Shown: positions 46,527 to 54,894 of the stretch, in pieces | How positions within the stretch are numbered: position 1 is the first letter of the stretch | Layout of the letters: the number at the start of each line of letters is the position of its first letter | Assembly: GCF_016735615.1 (NCBI RefSeq) | Contig: NZ_JAERSF010000002.1 | Location: 1,364,001-1,428,000 of the forward strand | Reading direction: 5' to 3' | DNA from: Flavobacterium tagetis | GTDB taxonomy: Bacteria; Bacteroidota; Bacteroidia; Flavobacteriales; Flavobacteriaceae | DNA: 64,000 nt | The notes under the pieces: generated by a model | What the model saw: the letters and a program-made list of their open reading frames with translations, nothing else | What the model was told of the DNA's origin: nothing | Databases searched by the model: none | Program-made: the position numbers and the translations under genes

Positions 46527-47861
46527 CTACTTTTTGAATTTTTTAACGGTTTTTTCAACTATATCGATTTTGTTCTGTAAGACATAACTTGCCATTAATT
46601 TCTCGATTAGTTCGTCTTTCGTCAAATGATGAAAAACAGTTTTTACTTTTGTTTTTAAATCTGCAGAAAGTTCGTGATTTGGTTTTGTTTTAAAGATTTG
46701 TCTCGCCCATAAAAGCATATTATTTTCTTCTACACTTGCTGCTGAAGGTTTTTTAAACTCAGAAAACTGAATTCCCAATTCTCTCTCAAAATCAGCAATT
46801 TCAAAAACTTCTTCTTGCTGCAAAACCGTCAAAGAAAGTCCTTTTGCTCCTGCCCTTGCCGTTCTTCCGCTTCGGTGAACATAATTTTCATAAGTATCAG
46901 GCAAGTGGTAGTTTATCACATAAGAGATTTCTTTTACGTCAATTCCTCTTGCTGCCAAATCTGTTGCAACTAAAATATTGATATGTCCTTCGCGGAATTG
47001 CTCCATAATACGATCACGAATACCTTGTGTCAAACTTCCATGAAGCGCTCCCGAAGAAAATTTATTAATCGCTAGATTTTTGGCTAGTTTATTAACGGCA
47101 GCTTTCGTTTTACAAAAAATAATACCTCGATCTCCGTCTCTAGAATTTAAGAAATGCATTAAAACTTCCAATTTTTCAATTGGATCAACCACAATATATT
47201 CATGATCAATACCTTCGTTTCCAACAGTTTCCATATTGGCACTTATTTGAACTACATTTTTATTCAAATAATTCTGAATCAGCTGTTTTATCGTTCCAGG
47301 AAGTGTTGCTGAAAACAATAAAGTGCGGTGTTTTTTTGGAAGTTCAGCGATAATTTGGTCTAAACTTTCTTTAAGAATTGCTACCATTTCGTCGGCTTCA
47401 TCCAAAACTAAATACTCAGCTTGTTTAATATCGATTGCTTTTCGCTGAATTAAATCGATTAAACGTCCAGGAGTTGCCACAACGATTTGAGCACCTTCTT
47501 TTAATCTTTCTATCTGCAGTTTTATTGGTGTTCCTCCGCAAATAGAAGCGATAGATATATTAGGAATATATTTTGAAAAGCTTTCTAAGTTTCTAAAAAT
47601 CTGCTGTCCCAATTCTCTTGTAGGAACCAAAATTACAGCTTGAACCGTTATTGATTCTGCATTGACCAATTGCAATAAAGGCAATCCAAAAGCAGCGGTT
47701 TTTCCAGTTCCCGTTTTTGCTAAACCAACAATATCATGGGTTTCGCTCAAAAATAACGGAATTGTTTTTTGTTGAATTTCTGTTGGTTCAACAATGTTTA
47801 ATTCGCTTAAAGCTTTTAAAATTGGAGCTGAAATTCCTAATGTTGAGAATGGTTTAGACAT
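46527..47861 (-). CDS. DEAD-box RNA helicase
   Basis: 444 residues. All core motifs are present: Q-motif (FSTLGISAPILKALSELNIVEPTEIQ), AKTGTGKT (48-55), PTRELG, DEAD (153-156), SATLPG, the second-domain motifs ATDLAARGID and HRSGRTARAG. The C-terminal 70 residues are Lys-rich and short, with no clear RNA-binding domain. It unwinds RNA in ribosome assembly or RNA decay; relatives are often induced by cold. An 18-bp palindrome (47880) and a 15-bp inverted repeat (47959) lie upstream. Confidence 0.92.
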   Translation of the reverse strand: MSKPFSTLGISAPILKALSELNIVEPTEIQQKTIPLFLSETHDIVGLAKTGTGKTAAFGLPLLQLVNAESITVQAVILVPTRELGQQIFRNLESFSKYIPNISIASICGGTPIKLQIERLKEGAQIVVATPGRLIDLIQRKAIDIKQAEYLVLDEADEMVAILKESLDQIIAELPKKHRTLLFSATLPGTIKQLIQNYLNKNVVQISANMETVGNEGIDHEYIVVDPIEKLEVLMHFLNSRDGDRGIIFCKTKAAVNKLAKNLAINKFSSGALHGSLTQGIRDRIMEQFREGHINILVATDLAARGIDVKEISYVINYHLPDTYENYVHRSGRTARAGAKGLSLTVLQQEEVFEIADFERELGIQFSEFKKPSAASVEENNMLLWARQIFKTKPNHELSADLKTKVKTVFHHLTKDELIEKLMASYVLQNKIDIVEKTVKKFKK

Positions 47862-47879
47862 GATTATTTTAGATTTTAG

Positions 47880-47897
47880 TCCCGATAGCTATCGGGA
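47880..47897. repeat. CCCGATAGCTATCGGG palindrome, copy 2
   Basis: Perfect 18-bp palindrome identical to the one at 34535, 19 bp upstream of the DEAD-box gene start. Confidence 0.8.
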
Positions 47898-47958
47898 GAT
47901 TTTAGATTTTAGATTTCCCAAAATCTTTTAAAGATTTTATTTCTCCTTAAAATTAGTG

Positions 47959-48001
47959 AACCATTAATATATTAGAAATAACTCTAAATATATTAATGGT
48001 T
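47959..48001. repeat. 15-bp inverted repeat between helicase genes
   Basis: AACCATTAATATATT (47959-47973) pairs perfectly with AATATATTAATGGTT (47987-48001). No T run on either side, so it is not a plain terminator; it could be a protein-binding site or an RNA stem in the leader of the DEAD-box gene. Confidence 0.6.
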
Positions 48002-48067
48002 TATTTATTTAAAGTTCTGCAAAGGAACTTTATGACTTTTAAACTTTAGACTTTCCGACTAAATTTA

Positions 48068-49603
48068 TCAATCCGGTTCATTCATGATTTTCTCACGATA
48101 TTTTTTACCAATTAATAGAGTTAATCTTTGTTTGTAATCGTCAACCAGCCATTCGCGGTAGTTTTTACTGCATTGGCTTAAACATTTCGAATAACGCTTG
48201 ATACGGTCTTCAATATCATCTTCTAATTCTTTAGCCAACATTTTAGCTTCTTGAAGTGTTTCTGTATTGTCTACACACATTCCAGCATGCTGATCTAGAG
48301 ATTTATCTAAAACGACTTTTGAACGAAGATTTTGTTTAATAATTAATTTATGTTCTTCGTCAACATCAAAACTAACGTCAGCAGTTTTACTAAATTTGGC
48401 ACGCAATTCTGGTGGCATGCTGTATTTAAAGAACATCTCGATTTCGTGGTCATCACGAAGATTTTCCAAGTAAAACTCTGGCGATTTAAAGATATGCTGC
48501 CAGTTTACAGGATCGCTCCATAAACCAAAACGAGCGGCATTATTTCCTAAATCGATAACTGTAAATTCGTCTTTTCCAGGCAATTTACGAGAACCACGAC
48601 CAATCATTTGGAAATATAACGTCAATGATTTTGTTGCTCTGTTCAAAATAATCGTTTCTACCGTTGGTTCGTCAAAACCAGTTGTTAAAATTCCGACAGA
48701 TGTCAAAATTGCATCTGGAGTCTTTTTAAACCATTGCAAAATATCTTTACGCTCTTCAGAACTACTTGTATTATCTAAGTGTCTGATGTCGTAACCAGCT
48801 TCTCTAAACGTTTCATATACATATAATGAAGTATGAATACCGTTATTGAAAATTAATGTTTTCTTGCCTAAAGAACGTTCTGTATACGCATGAAGCAGTT
48901 TTTCTTGCATCAAAGTATTGGTATACAAATCGTCTGAAGATTTTACGGTATAATCACCATTGATACCCACTTTTAACGAAGTCAAACCTACATCGTAGCT
49001 ATACGTTGTTGCTTTTGCCAAGAAACCTTTTTCAATCAATGATCCAATAGTATCACCAACGATAAGTTCGTTGTAGCTTTGGTGCATTGGCAATTTTATA
49101 TTGGAACTCAAAGGCGTTGCAGTTACTCCAAGAATAAAAGCATTTTTAAATGAGTTTAATAATTTTCTAAATGAGTTGTAATGTGCCTCATCAATAATAA
49201 CCAAACCAATATTATCAAGATGAAGTTTTTCATCATTAATACGGTTTTTTAAAGTTTCAACCATTGCCACGAAACATGAAAAATCATTTTGGTCTGGCAA
49301 TTCTTTTACTTTACTATTGATTATTTTGTTTGTAACACCAAAACCTGTTAACATTTTCGAAGTTTGTTTACAAAGTTCAATACGGTGCGTCAAAACAACC
49401 ACTTTTTTATCGTTATGTGATAAATAGCGGCGAACGATTTCAGAAAATATTACTGTTTTTCCTCCTCCTGTTGGAAGCTGATACAGTAAGTGGTGTTTCG
49501 GAGGAGCATTATCTAAACGGTCAAAAATAGCGTCAATATCGCCTTTTTGGTATGCATACAGTTCTTTTTTATCTTCTCTTTGTATTTCTAAAGTTTGAGA
49601 CAT
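48068..49603 (-). CDS. RadD-like superfamily 2 helicase
   Basis: 511 residues. Walker A is PTGGGKT (44-50), motif II is DEAH (138-141), motif III VTATPL, motif V TTGFDEPTVETII and motif VI QMIGRGSRKLPG. The C-terminal 120 residues are helical and charged with several Cys. The order and length match RadD (YejH) relatives, DNA helicases tied to double-strand break repair. A similar type is found in some restriction and defence sets, but no other defence gene is near. It ends in a phrase repeat at 48031-48063. Confidence 0.82.
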   Translation of the reverse strand: MSQTLEIQREDKKELYAYQKGDIDAIFDRLDNAPPKHHLLYQLPTGGGKTVIFSEIVRRYLSHNDKKVVVLTHRIELCKQTSKMLTGFGVTNKIINSKVKELPDQNDFSCFVAMVETLKNRINDEKLHLDNIGLVIIDEAHYNSFRKLLNSFKNAFILGVTATPLSSNIKLPMHQSYNELIVGDTIGSLIEKGFLAKATTYSYDVGLTSLKVGINGDYTVKSSDDLYTNTLMQEKLLHAYTERSLGKKTLIFNNGIHTSLYVYETFREAGYDIRHLDNTSSSEERKDILQWFKKTPDAILTSVGILTTGFDEPTVETIILNRATKSLTLYFQMIGRGSRKLPGKDEFTVIDLGNNAARFGLWSDPVNWQHIFKSPEFYLENLRDDHEIEMFFKYSMPPELRAKFSKTADVSFDVDEEHKLIIKQNLRSKVVLDKSLDQHAGMCVDNTETLQEAKMLAKELEDDIEDRIKRYSKCLSQCSKNYREWLVDDYKQRLTLLIGKKYREKIMNEPD

Positions 49604-49623
49604 TGTTTATTTTTGGATTTTTG

Positions 49624-49631
49624 CAAAAATA
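49624..49631 (-). promoter_or_regulatory. Putative -7 box for the RadD-like gene
   Basis: TATTTTTG on the minus strand fits TAnnTTTG, 20 bp before the start codon; no matching TTG at -33. Confidence 0.35.
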
Positions 49632-49712
49632 CACCGAAAAAACAGTTATTCATCTTCTTTTAACCTAAAATAAATATTTTTTTTGAATAAAGATTTTTTA
49701 TGAGAAAGGGTT

Positions 49713-50246
49713 TTAGTAGTCGATTTTCTCCAAAATAGCCTCAAAATCGTATCTATTTTTCCATTTTTGATTTAAAGTTTCCTCCAAAATGGCATTAATT
49801 CGTAATTTAAAATCATTAAAAATTCCGTTTGAGACAATATAATTTACTGCTTGCTCAAAAGAATTAAAGATGCTTTTGTAAAATAATTCTTGCTTGATAA
49901 AATTTTGCGAAGAAAACGTTTGCGCAATTTCAATATTGTAAAGCATAATATCGGCCACAACATACGAGTCTACTCCCAACATCATAAAATGTTTGATCAA
50001 TTTTTGAGCTACCGATCTTCTCATTTTGGCTTTTGGACGCCATTTTGCTCCAGTTTTTTTGATCGGAAAATATTCGTGAGAGATTTTGACCTTGCCCTCC
50101 TGAAGCAATTTGTCTTCTTTTGGATCAAAAACAAAGTCATAATACACCTTTACAGGAGCAAATTTCTCGTACAATTCTACCAATTGTTCCTCTAGTTGCT
50201 CTTTTGATAATTCACCTAAATATTTTTTTAAATCTCTTTTACTCAT
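49713..50246 (-). CDS. DUF6155-like protein
   Basis: 177 residues, helical, no signal. Features: MSKRDLKKYLGELSKEQLEEQLVELYEKF, then VKVYYDFVFDPKEDKLLQEGKVKISHEYFP and a basic run KWRPKAKMRRS. This matches a conserved Bacteroidota family (DUF6155) of unknown role. The many Lys and Arg suggest nucleic-acid or protein binding. It stands alone, diverging from the DUF3817 gene. Confidence 0.72.
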   Translation of the reverse strand: MSKRDLKKYLGELSKEQLEEQLVELYEKFAPVKVYYDFVFDPKEDKLLQEGKVKISHEYFPIKKTGAKWRPKAKMRRSVAQKLIKHFMMLGVDSYVVADIMLYNIEIAQTFSSQNFIKQELFYKSIFNSFEQAVNYIVSNGIFNDFKLRINAILEETLNQKWKNRYDFEAILEKIDY

Positions 50247-50387
50247 ACAGTAAAGATAATTTTCAAAATTTTAAATTCCAAATTCGTATTTTCAGCCCAT
50301 CGAACTGATTTAATTTATGAGTTTTTAAATTCTAAAATCAATCCAGAATCCCTAATTTTGCTGGCATAAAACTTAAAAAATATATAC

Positions 50388-50681
50388 ATGCTCAAGATTT
50401 TCAAAATTACTGCCATTTTAGAGGGAATCTCTTATTTAGTGTTATTTGCTAATATGTTGATTATCAAAAATAATAACCCTGAACTTTATCATACATTATT
50501 ACGTCCGTTAGGAATGACACATGGTGTTTTATTTATCGGATATATTCTTTTAGCCTTTTTATTGAAAAAATCAATGAATTGGGATTTAAAAACTTTTGCA
50601 ATCATTCTAGTTGCTTCTCTTATTCCGTTTGGAACTTTTTACATTGAGAAAAAATATTTAGAAACTAAAGCAAATGCATAA
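50388..50681 (+). CDS. DUF3817 small membrane protein
   Basis: 97 residues with three hydrophobic segments (about 6-24, 45-62, 70-86). The pattern FKITAILEGISYLVLF and LGMTHGVLFIGYILL is the DUF3817 mark. Its last 8 bp overlap the start of the MscS-like gene (ATGCATAA), so the two are translated together. Role unknown; a -7-like box TAATTTTG lies at 50353-50360. Confidence 0.82.
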   Translation: MLKIFKITAILEGISYLVLFANMLIIKNNNPELYHTLLRPLGMTHGVLFIGYILLAFLLKKSMNWDLKTFAIILVASLIPFGTFYIEKKYLETKANA

Positions 50682-51921
50682 GTTTTTGGAGAAAATATTT
50701 AATTTTTTATATCCTGTTTTTAGAGATTGGGGAATGAGTCGCAATGTGGCGTCTTATACCAGCCTGATCTTTAATATTGTTATTTTAATAGCACTGGCTT
50801 ACGTAATTTATTACGCAGCCAAATTTCTTTTGGTCACTTTGACCGCTGTTTTTGCCCAGCGTACCAAAACAAAGTTTGACGATTATTTAATTCAAAACAA
50901 AACAACTAGATATACCGCTTATTTAATTCCGTTTTTCTTTATTTATAAAGCGGTTCCTGTTATTCTAGACAAATACGAATATTGGGAATCGATTTTTGGA
51001 AAAATTGTCGGAATCTATATTGTATTGCTTGGATTATGGATTGTTAGAACTGTTTTTAATTCGTTACGTGATTATTTAAAACAAAAACCGGAATACAGCG
51101 ACAAGCCAATTGACAGTTTTGTTCAGGTTATTATGATCGTGCTTTGGATTTTTGGAGTTGCCATGATTATTTCGACTTTATTCGGAATTAAAAAAGGCGA
51201 ACTATTAACCATTTTAGGAACACTTTCTGCCATTATCATCTTAATTTTTAGGGATACAATCCTTGGGTTTGTTTCTAGTGTTCAGGTTGCGATAAACGAT
51301 ATGGTTCGTATTGGCGACTGGATTACAATGGATAAATTTGGTGCCGATGGAGATGTTATCGAAATCAATTTGACAACAGTAAAAGTTCGAAATTTTGACA
51401 ATACCATTACCACAATTCCGACCTATGCTTTAAGTTCAGATTCGTTTCAGAACTGGCGCGGAATGCAGAAATCTGATGGAAGACGTATTAAAAGACATGT
51501 TTTAATAAAAAGCAGTACAATTCGTTTTTTGAATGATGAAGATTTGCATCAGCTTAAAAAAGTACAATTGATATCCTCTTATATAGATAGCCGTCAAGCG
51601 GAAATTGATAGATACAATGATCTTAGAGGAATTGATAAAACACTTTCGCTAAATGGACGAAATATGACCAATTTAGGTTTGTTTAGAAAATACATCATGC
51701 AATATTTAAACGATCATCCAGGATTGAACAAAAATATGCATATCATGTGCCGCCAATTACAGTCAACTGCGCATGGGGTTCCGTTGGAGATTTATGTATT
51801 TTCAAGCGATAAACGTTGGGCTAATTACGAGTACATTATGGCCGATATTTTCGATCATGTTATGGCTTCAGTACGATATTTTGATCTTGAAATTTTTGAA
51901 TTGCCTTCTACGTTGAGTTAG
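50674..51921 (+). CDS. MscS-family mechanosensitive channel
   Basis: 415 residues. Four to five membrane helices in the first 195 residues are followed by the MscS core: the pore-lining and beta-domain segment GTLSAIIILIFRDTILGFVSSVQVAINDMVRIGDWITM and the stretch VIEINLTTVKVRNFDNTITTIPTYAL. The C-terminal part is alpha/beta. It resembles the YbdG/MiniMscS type rather than plain MscS. Such channels open under osmotic downshock. It overlaps the DUF3817 gene by 8 bp. Confidence 0.9.
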   Translation: MHKFLEKIFNFLYPVFRDWGMSRNVASYTSLIFNIVILIALAYVIYYAAKFLLVTLTAVFAQRTKTKFDDYLIQNKTTRYTAYLIPFFFIYKAVPVILDKYEYWESIFGKIVGIYIVLLGLWIVRTVFNSLRDYLKQKPEYSDKPIDSFVQVIMIVLWIFGVAMIISTLFGIKKGELLTILGTLSAIIILIFRDTILGFVSSVQVAINDMVRIGDWITMDKFGADGDVIEINLTTVKVRNFDNTITTIPTYALSSDSFQNWRGMQKSDGRRIKRHVLIKSSTIRFLNDEDLHQLKKVQLISSYIDSRQAEIDRYNDLRGIDKTLSLNGRNMTNLGLFRKYIMQYLNDHPGLNKNMHIMCRQLQSTAHGVPLEIYVFSSDKRWANYEYIMADIFDHVMASVRYFDLEIFELPSTLS

Positions 51922-51970
51922 ATTTTGTTTCAGGTTTCAAGTTTCAAGTTGATTTAGATTGCGAGTATTT

Positions 51971-52046
51971 AACCGCAAAGAGCGCAAAGGGTTACGCAAG
52001 GTTCGCAAAGTTTTTTTTGATAAAGCTTTGCGAACTTTGCGTTTAT
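51971..52046. repeat. GCAAAG-type inverted-repeat element, copy 3
   Basis: AACCGCAAAGAGCGCAAAG then ACGCAAGGTTCGCAAAG on the left, and AAAGCTTTGCGAACTTTGCG (52022-52041) on the right, the latter identical to the right arm of the element at 9185. Confidence 0.78.
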
Positions 52047-52074
52047 ACTGAGTCCAACTTTTAAATAACTTTGC

Positions 52075-52092
52075 TCCAGATAGCTATCGGGA
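52075..52092. repeat. CCCGATAGCTATCGGG palindrome, copy 3 (one mismatch)
   Basis: TCCAGATAGCTATCGGGA, one base away from the copies at 34535 and 47880. Confidence 0.7.
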
Positions 52093-52161
52093 TTGCAGTA
52101 AAACACACAAGTCATTTCGGCTACAAACTTGCAATTTGGATTTTAAAATTTGGAATTTTTA

Positions 52162-52581
52162 TTACTTCTCCTCTATCCTTTCAAACAAAAACTCAGGATT
52201 GTGATACTCAATTGGAACTTCTGGAACGTAACACGGAAGATTAAAATAAGTTCCGATTACTCCTTTTCCTAGATAAAGCTTTTCATCTTTCTTTAAAAGA
52301 GCCAACGGAACTCTTTTCCAAGCACCGCCAAACGAAATATAATGATAATCGCCACGAAGCGTATCGCCTCTTAAATCTCCTCGCACATCGCCAGAATCTT
52401 TTCCGGTTCCGTAATGATTAATTTCATAGCGTCCGTAAAAACGTTTGTCATTTATATGAATATCCAAAACAGCTGTGTCTTTATTGTTTACAGCGCGGTA
52501 TAATTGATGATTGTATTTTTCTTTATCTTCTTTAGAATTGCAAGAAGCTAGTAATAAGCAGAGAAACAGAAATAATCGCAT
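52162..52581 (-). CDS. Small lipoprotein, unknown
   Basis: 139 residues with a short lipoprotein signal ending in L-A-S-C (Cys14), then NSKEDKEKYN. The mature part has a VLDIHINDKRFYGRYEI strand pair and repeats of the type GDVRGDLRGDTLRGDY, a beta-turn pattern common in small Bacteroidota lipoproteins. It is probably held at the inner side of the outer membrane or on the surface. No named family. Two dispersed repeats lie between it and the MscS-like gene. Confidence 0.68.
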   Translation of the reverse strand: MRLFLFLCLLLASCNSKEDKEKYNHQLYRAVNNKDTAVLDIHINDKRFYGRYEINHYGTGKDSGDVRGDLRGDTLRGDYHYISFGGAWKRVPLALLKKDEKLYLGKGVIGTYFNLPCYVPEVPIEYHNPEFLFERIEEK

Positions 52582-52662
52582 AATTTATTTTTATAAAAAC
52601 AAAAATAGGTTTTTACTGTGGGATTATTTCTTTAACTTTAAATAAAACTAAAAAGAAAAAAC

Positions 52663-53064
52663 ATGGAAGATAGAGACACTTTTTTAAAAGAATTCAGAGG
52701 CGAAACTTTAGGAACCGTAAGTGCTCAATCTTCAGCAGATGAGATCTTTCAAAACCAGACTATCAGGCCTATTTTAAAACTTCAAAACGACTTATTCATC
52801 GCGGTTTTTATCAATTATGTAAACAAAAACAAACCAGATTTTTATTCTTATTCGGTTGAAAAGAAACTTCAGACCATCGAAAACTCTATTCAGAAAGATA
52901 TTAAATTTAGAAATTCGTTAAAAGGAATTGTAATGGCACTTTTTACAGTTGACGAATACAATACTTATATTCAAAATTCTTCTGATTTGAATAAGCGAAT
53001 GATGAATTTATTGATTGATCGATTGAAAAATCAGGTGCAGTTGTTTGAAGTGGAATCAAATTAG
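52663..53064 (+). CDS. Conserved small soluble protein, unknown
   Basis: 133 residues, mostly helical, no signal or membrane segment. It begins MEDRDTFLKEFRGETLGTVSAQSSADEIFQ when read with its neighbours and shows two amphipathic helices. I recognise no reliable family. Its gene is 9 bp before a Crp/Fnr regulator and should be co-transcribed, so a role with that regulator or the dehydrogenase beyond is possible. Confidence 0.68.
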   Translation: MEDRDTFLKEFRGETLGTVSAQSSADEIFQNQTIRPILKLQNDLFIAVFINYVNKNKPDFYSYSVEKKLQTIENSIQKDIKFRNSLKGIVMALFTVDEYNTYIQNSSDLNKRMMNLLIDRLKNQVQLFEVESN

Positions 53065-53073
53065 AATCAAAAA

Positions 53074-53649
53074 ATGTTCAACCAATTCCGAAACAAATTC
53101 CCTTTAACCGATGAAAAATGGAACGAATATATCGGTTATTTTAATCGTCTTGAAGTTCCTGCCAAAACGACTCTTTTAGAAGAAGGCGAAGTTTCCAAAA
53201 AACTTTATATTATCGAAAAAGGCTGTATTCGGGTTTGGTTTAACAATAACGGAAAAGATCTCACTACCCAATTCTTTTTTGAAAATCAGAGCGTTGCTTC
53301 TATTGAAAGTTTTATGAAGAAGCTTCCAAGTCCGACAAATATAGAAACGATTGAGCCTTCAGTTTTATGGTGGATTCATAAAAATGATCTGGATAAAATT
53401 CTCGAAGAAATAAAAGAAATTCCAGAATTGAGGGATAAACTCATCAGCATGCTTTTTGAGCGCACTTTTGATTATATGAAATATTTCGTTTCGTTTATAA
53501 AAGATTCTCCTGTACAGCGTTACACTAATTTAATTAAAGAAAGGCCTCAAATTATATTGCGTGTTCCACAACATTATATTGCTTCTTATTTGGGAATAAC
53601 TACTGTGCATCTAAGCAGACTAAAAAGTAAACTATTAAGTAAAGAATAA
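53074..53649 (+). CDS. Crp/Fnr-family transcriptional regulator
   Basis: 191 residues. N-terminal cyclic-nucleotide-binding-like domain (about 20-120; LEEGEVSKKLYIIEKGCIRVWF), a dimer helix (about 120-140) and a C-terminal helix-turn-helix (VPQHYIASYLGITTVHLSRLKSKLL, about 160-188). The Cys set of oxygen-sensing FNR is absent, and the cAMP-binding Arg-Ser pair is not clear, so the ligand is unknown. Two perfect palindromes lie just downstream (53650 and 53710), ahead of a dehydrogenase gene. Confidence 0.88.
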   Translation: MFNQFRNKFPLTDEKWNEYIGYFNRLEVPAKTTLLEEGEVSKKLYIIEKGCIRVWFNNNGKDLTTQFFFENQSVASIESFMKKLPSPTNIETIEPSVLWWIHKNDLDKILEEIKEIPELRDKLISMLFERTFDYMKYFVSFIKDSPVQRYTNLIKERPQIILRVPQHYIASYLGITTVHLSRLKSKLLSKE

Positions 53650-53665
53650 TTGACTTTTTAGTCAA
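53650..53665. promoter_or_regulatory. Palindrome TTGACT-N4-AGTCAA
   Basis: A perfect 6-4-6 inverted repeat directly after the regulator's stop codon. Close to the FNR form TTGAT-N4-ATCAA. No T run follows, so a terminator is less likely than an operator. Confidence 0.5.
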
Positions 53666-53709
53666 ACTTAAATTGACTTATATAACTTATATGGTTTAAA
53701 GAAAAATTT

Positions 53710-53725
53710 GATAACAAATGTTATC
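53710..53725. promoter_or_regulatory. Palindrome GATAAC-N4-GTTATC
   Basis: A perfect 6-4-6 inverted repeat, ending 21 bp before the -7 box of the dehydrogenase gene (TAATTTTG, 53747-53754). Its place covers the -33 region, where a Crp/Fnr protein could block or help transcription. Confidence 0.55.
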
Positions 53726-53746
53726 GTCTGCCCATAAACGGCTCTG

Positions 53747-53754
53747 TAATTTTG
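53747..53754 (+). promoter_or_regulatory. Putative -7 box for the dehydrogenase gene
   Basis: TAATTTTG fits TAnnTTTG, 20 bp before the ATG at 53775; no exact TTG at -33, as expected for an activator-dependent promoter. Confidence 0.45.
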
Positions 53755-53774
53755 CTTCATAAAATTTAATAATT

Positions 53775-54746
53775 ATGAAAGCAGCAGTAGTTTATAAAAA
53801 AGGCGAATCGCCAAAATATGAAGAATTTGAAGAGCCAATTGCATCCAATGAAAACGAAATTTTGGTTTCGATAAAAGCCGTAGCTATTACGAATTTGGAT
53901 AAAGGAATTGCAAGCGGAGATCATTATTCTTCAGAAAAAGAAAATCAAAACGGATTTATTGTAGGAAGTGACGGAATTGGAGTTCTTGAAAACGGAACAA
54001 GAGTTTACGCCCGCGGAATATCTGGAACAATCGCAGAAAAAGCTTTAGTAGAAAAAAACCGAATGGTAGCTTTACCAGACGGAATTGATGATGCAACAGC
54101 CGCAGCGATGCCAAATGCAGTTGCAGGTTCGGCAATGGCTCTTCGTTTTAGAGCTGGCATCAAACCAGGTGAAACGGTTTTAATAAATGGAGCGAGTGGT
54201 TTTACAGGACAAATGGCGGTTCAAATTGCAAAACATTATGGAGCCAAAAGTATAATTGTTACGGGAAGAAATGAAAAAGCACTCGAAAGTCTTTTAGAAT
54301 TAGGTGCCAATGAAATTATTTTCCTAAAACAAAACGATGAATCTTTTATTTCTCAGTTAAAAGAAATCCATAAACACACTCCTATTGATATTGTAATAGA
54401 CTATTTGTGGGGACATTCAGCAGAACTTATTTTTTCAGTTTTAAAAGGAAATGGAAATTTTACAAATAAAACCCGATATGTTTCTGTTGGCTCAATGTCT
54501 GGAGATACGATTCAATTATCGGCACAGATTTTACGAAGTGTAGATCTTCAGTTATCTGGTTCTGGATTAGGAAGCTGGTCAAAAGAAGAAGTCAAACTCT
54601 TGTTTTCTGAAATACTTCCCGAAATGTTTCTTTTAGCTTCAAAAAATATACTAAAAGTAAATATTGAAACAGTAAATCTATCCGATATAGAAAAAATGTG
54701 GAATGCGGAAGTTCCTGACGGGAAACGATTGGTTGTGGTAATCTAA
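53775..54746 (+). CDS. MDR-family NADPH-dependent oxidoreductase (quinone-reductase-like)
   Basis: 323 residues of the medium-chain dehydrogenase/reductase superfamily. The nucleotide loop is INGASGFTGQMAVQIA (about 137-152) followed by IIVTGRNEKALE. The zinc-binding residues of alcohol dehydrogenases are missing, as in quinone oxidoreductases. Likely a reductase for quinones or reactive aldehydes in the cytoplasm. It follows the Crp/Fnr gene by 125 bp, with two palindromes between, so it is a probable target of that regulator. Confidence 0.82.
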   Translation: MKAAVVYKKGESPKYEEFEEPIASNENEILVSIKAVAITNLDKGIASGDHYSSEKENQNGFIVGSDGIGVLENGTRVYARGISGTIAEKALVEKNRMVALPDGIDDATAAAMPNAVAGSAMALRFRAGIKPGETVLINGASGFTGQMAVQIAKHYGAKSIIVTGRNEKALESLLELGANEIIFLKQNDESFISQLKEIHKHTPIDIVIDYLWGHSAELIFSVLKGNGNFTNKTRYVSVGSMSGDTIQLSAQILRSVDLQLSGSGLGSWSKEEVKLLFSEILPEMFLLASKNILKVNIETVNLSDIEKMWNAEVPDGKRLVVVI

Positions 54747-54753
54747 AATTTTT

Positions 54754-54888
54754 AAACACATAGAAACATAGTTTATCGCTTCTTAAAAAAGATAAATAAA
54801 AGAAACTAGTTTCTCACACATAGCTATGTGTATTTAAACAAGTGAAACGCCTTTTATAGATTCCAAGAAGCTATGTTTCTATGTGTTT
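54754..54888. repeat. ACACATAG element, copy 1
   Basis: The 18-bp arm AAACACATAGAAACATAG (54754-54771) pairs perfectly with CTATGTTTCTATGTGTTT (54871-54888). In the middle is a perfect 16-bp palindrome, ACACATAGCTATGTGT (54816-54831), and AAGTGAAACGCCTTTT follows. A second copy with the same order is at 60769. It separates converging genes. Confidence 0.85.
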
Positions 54889-54894
54889 ATATTT

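Noticed and set aside
48068..49603. Defence-island reading of the RadD-like helicase
   Set aside because: Neighbouring genes are housekeeping types; no nuclease, methylase or other defence gene is near.
49890..50195. 101-residue plus-strand frame inside the DUF6155 gene
   Set aside because: Opposite-strand shadow rich in Arg, Phe and Leu with no recognisable pattern.
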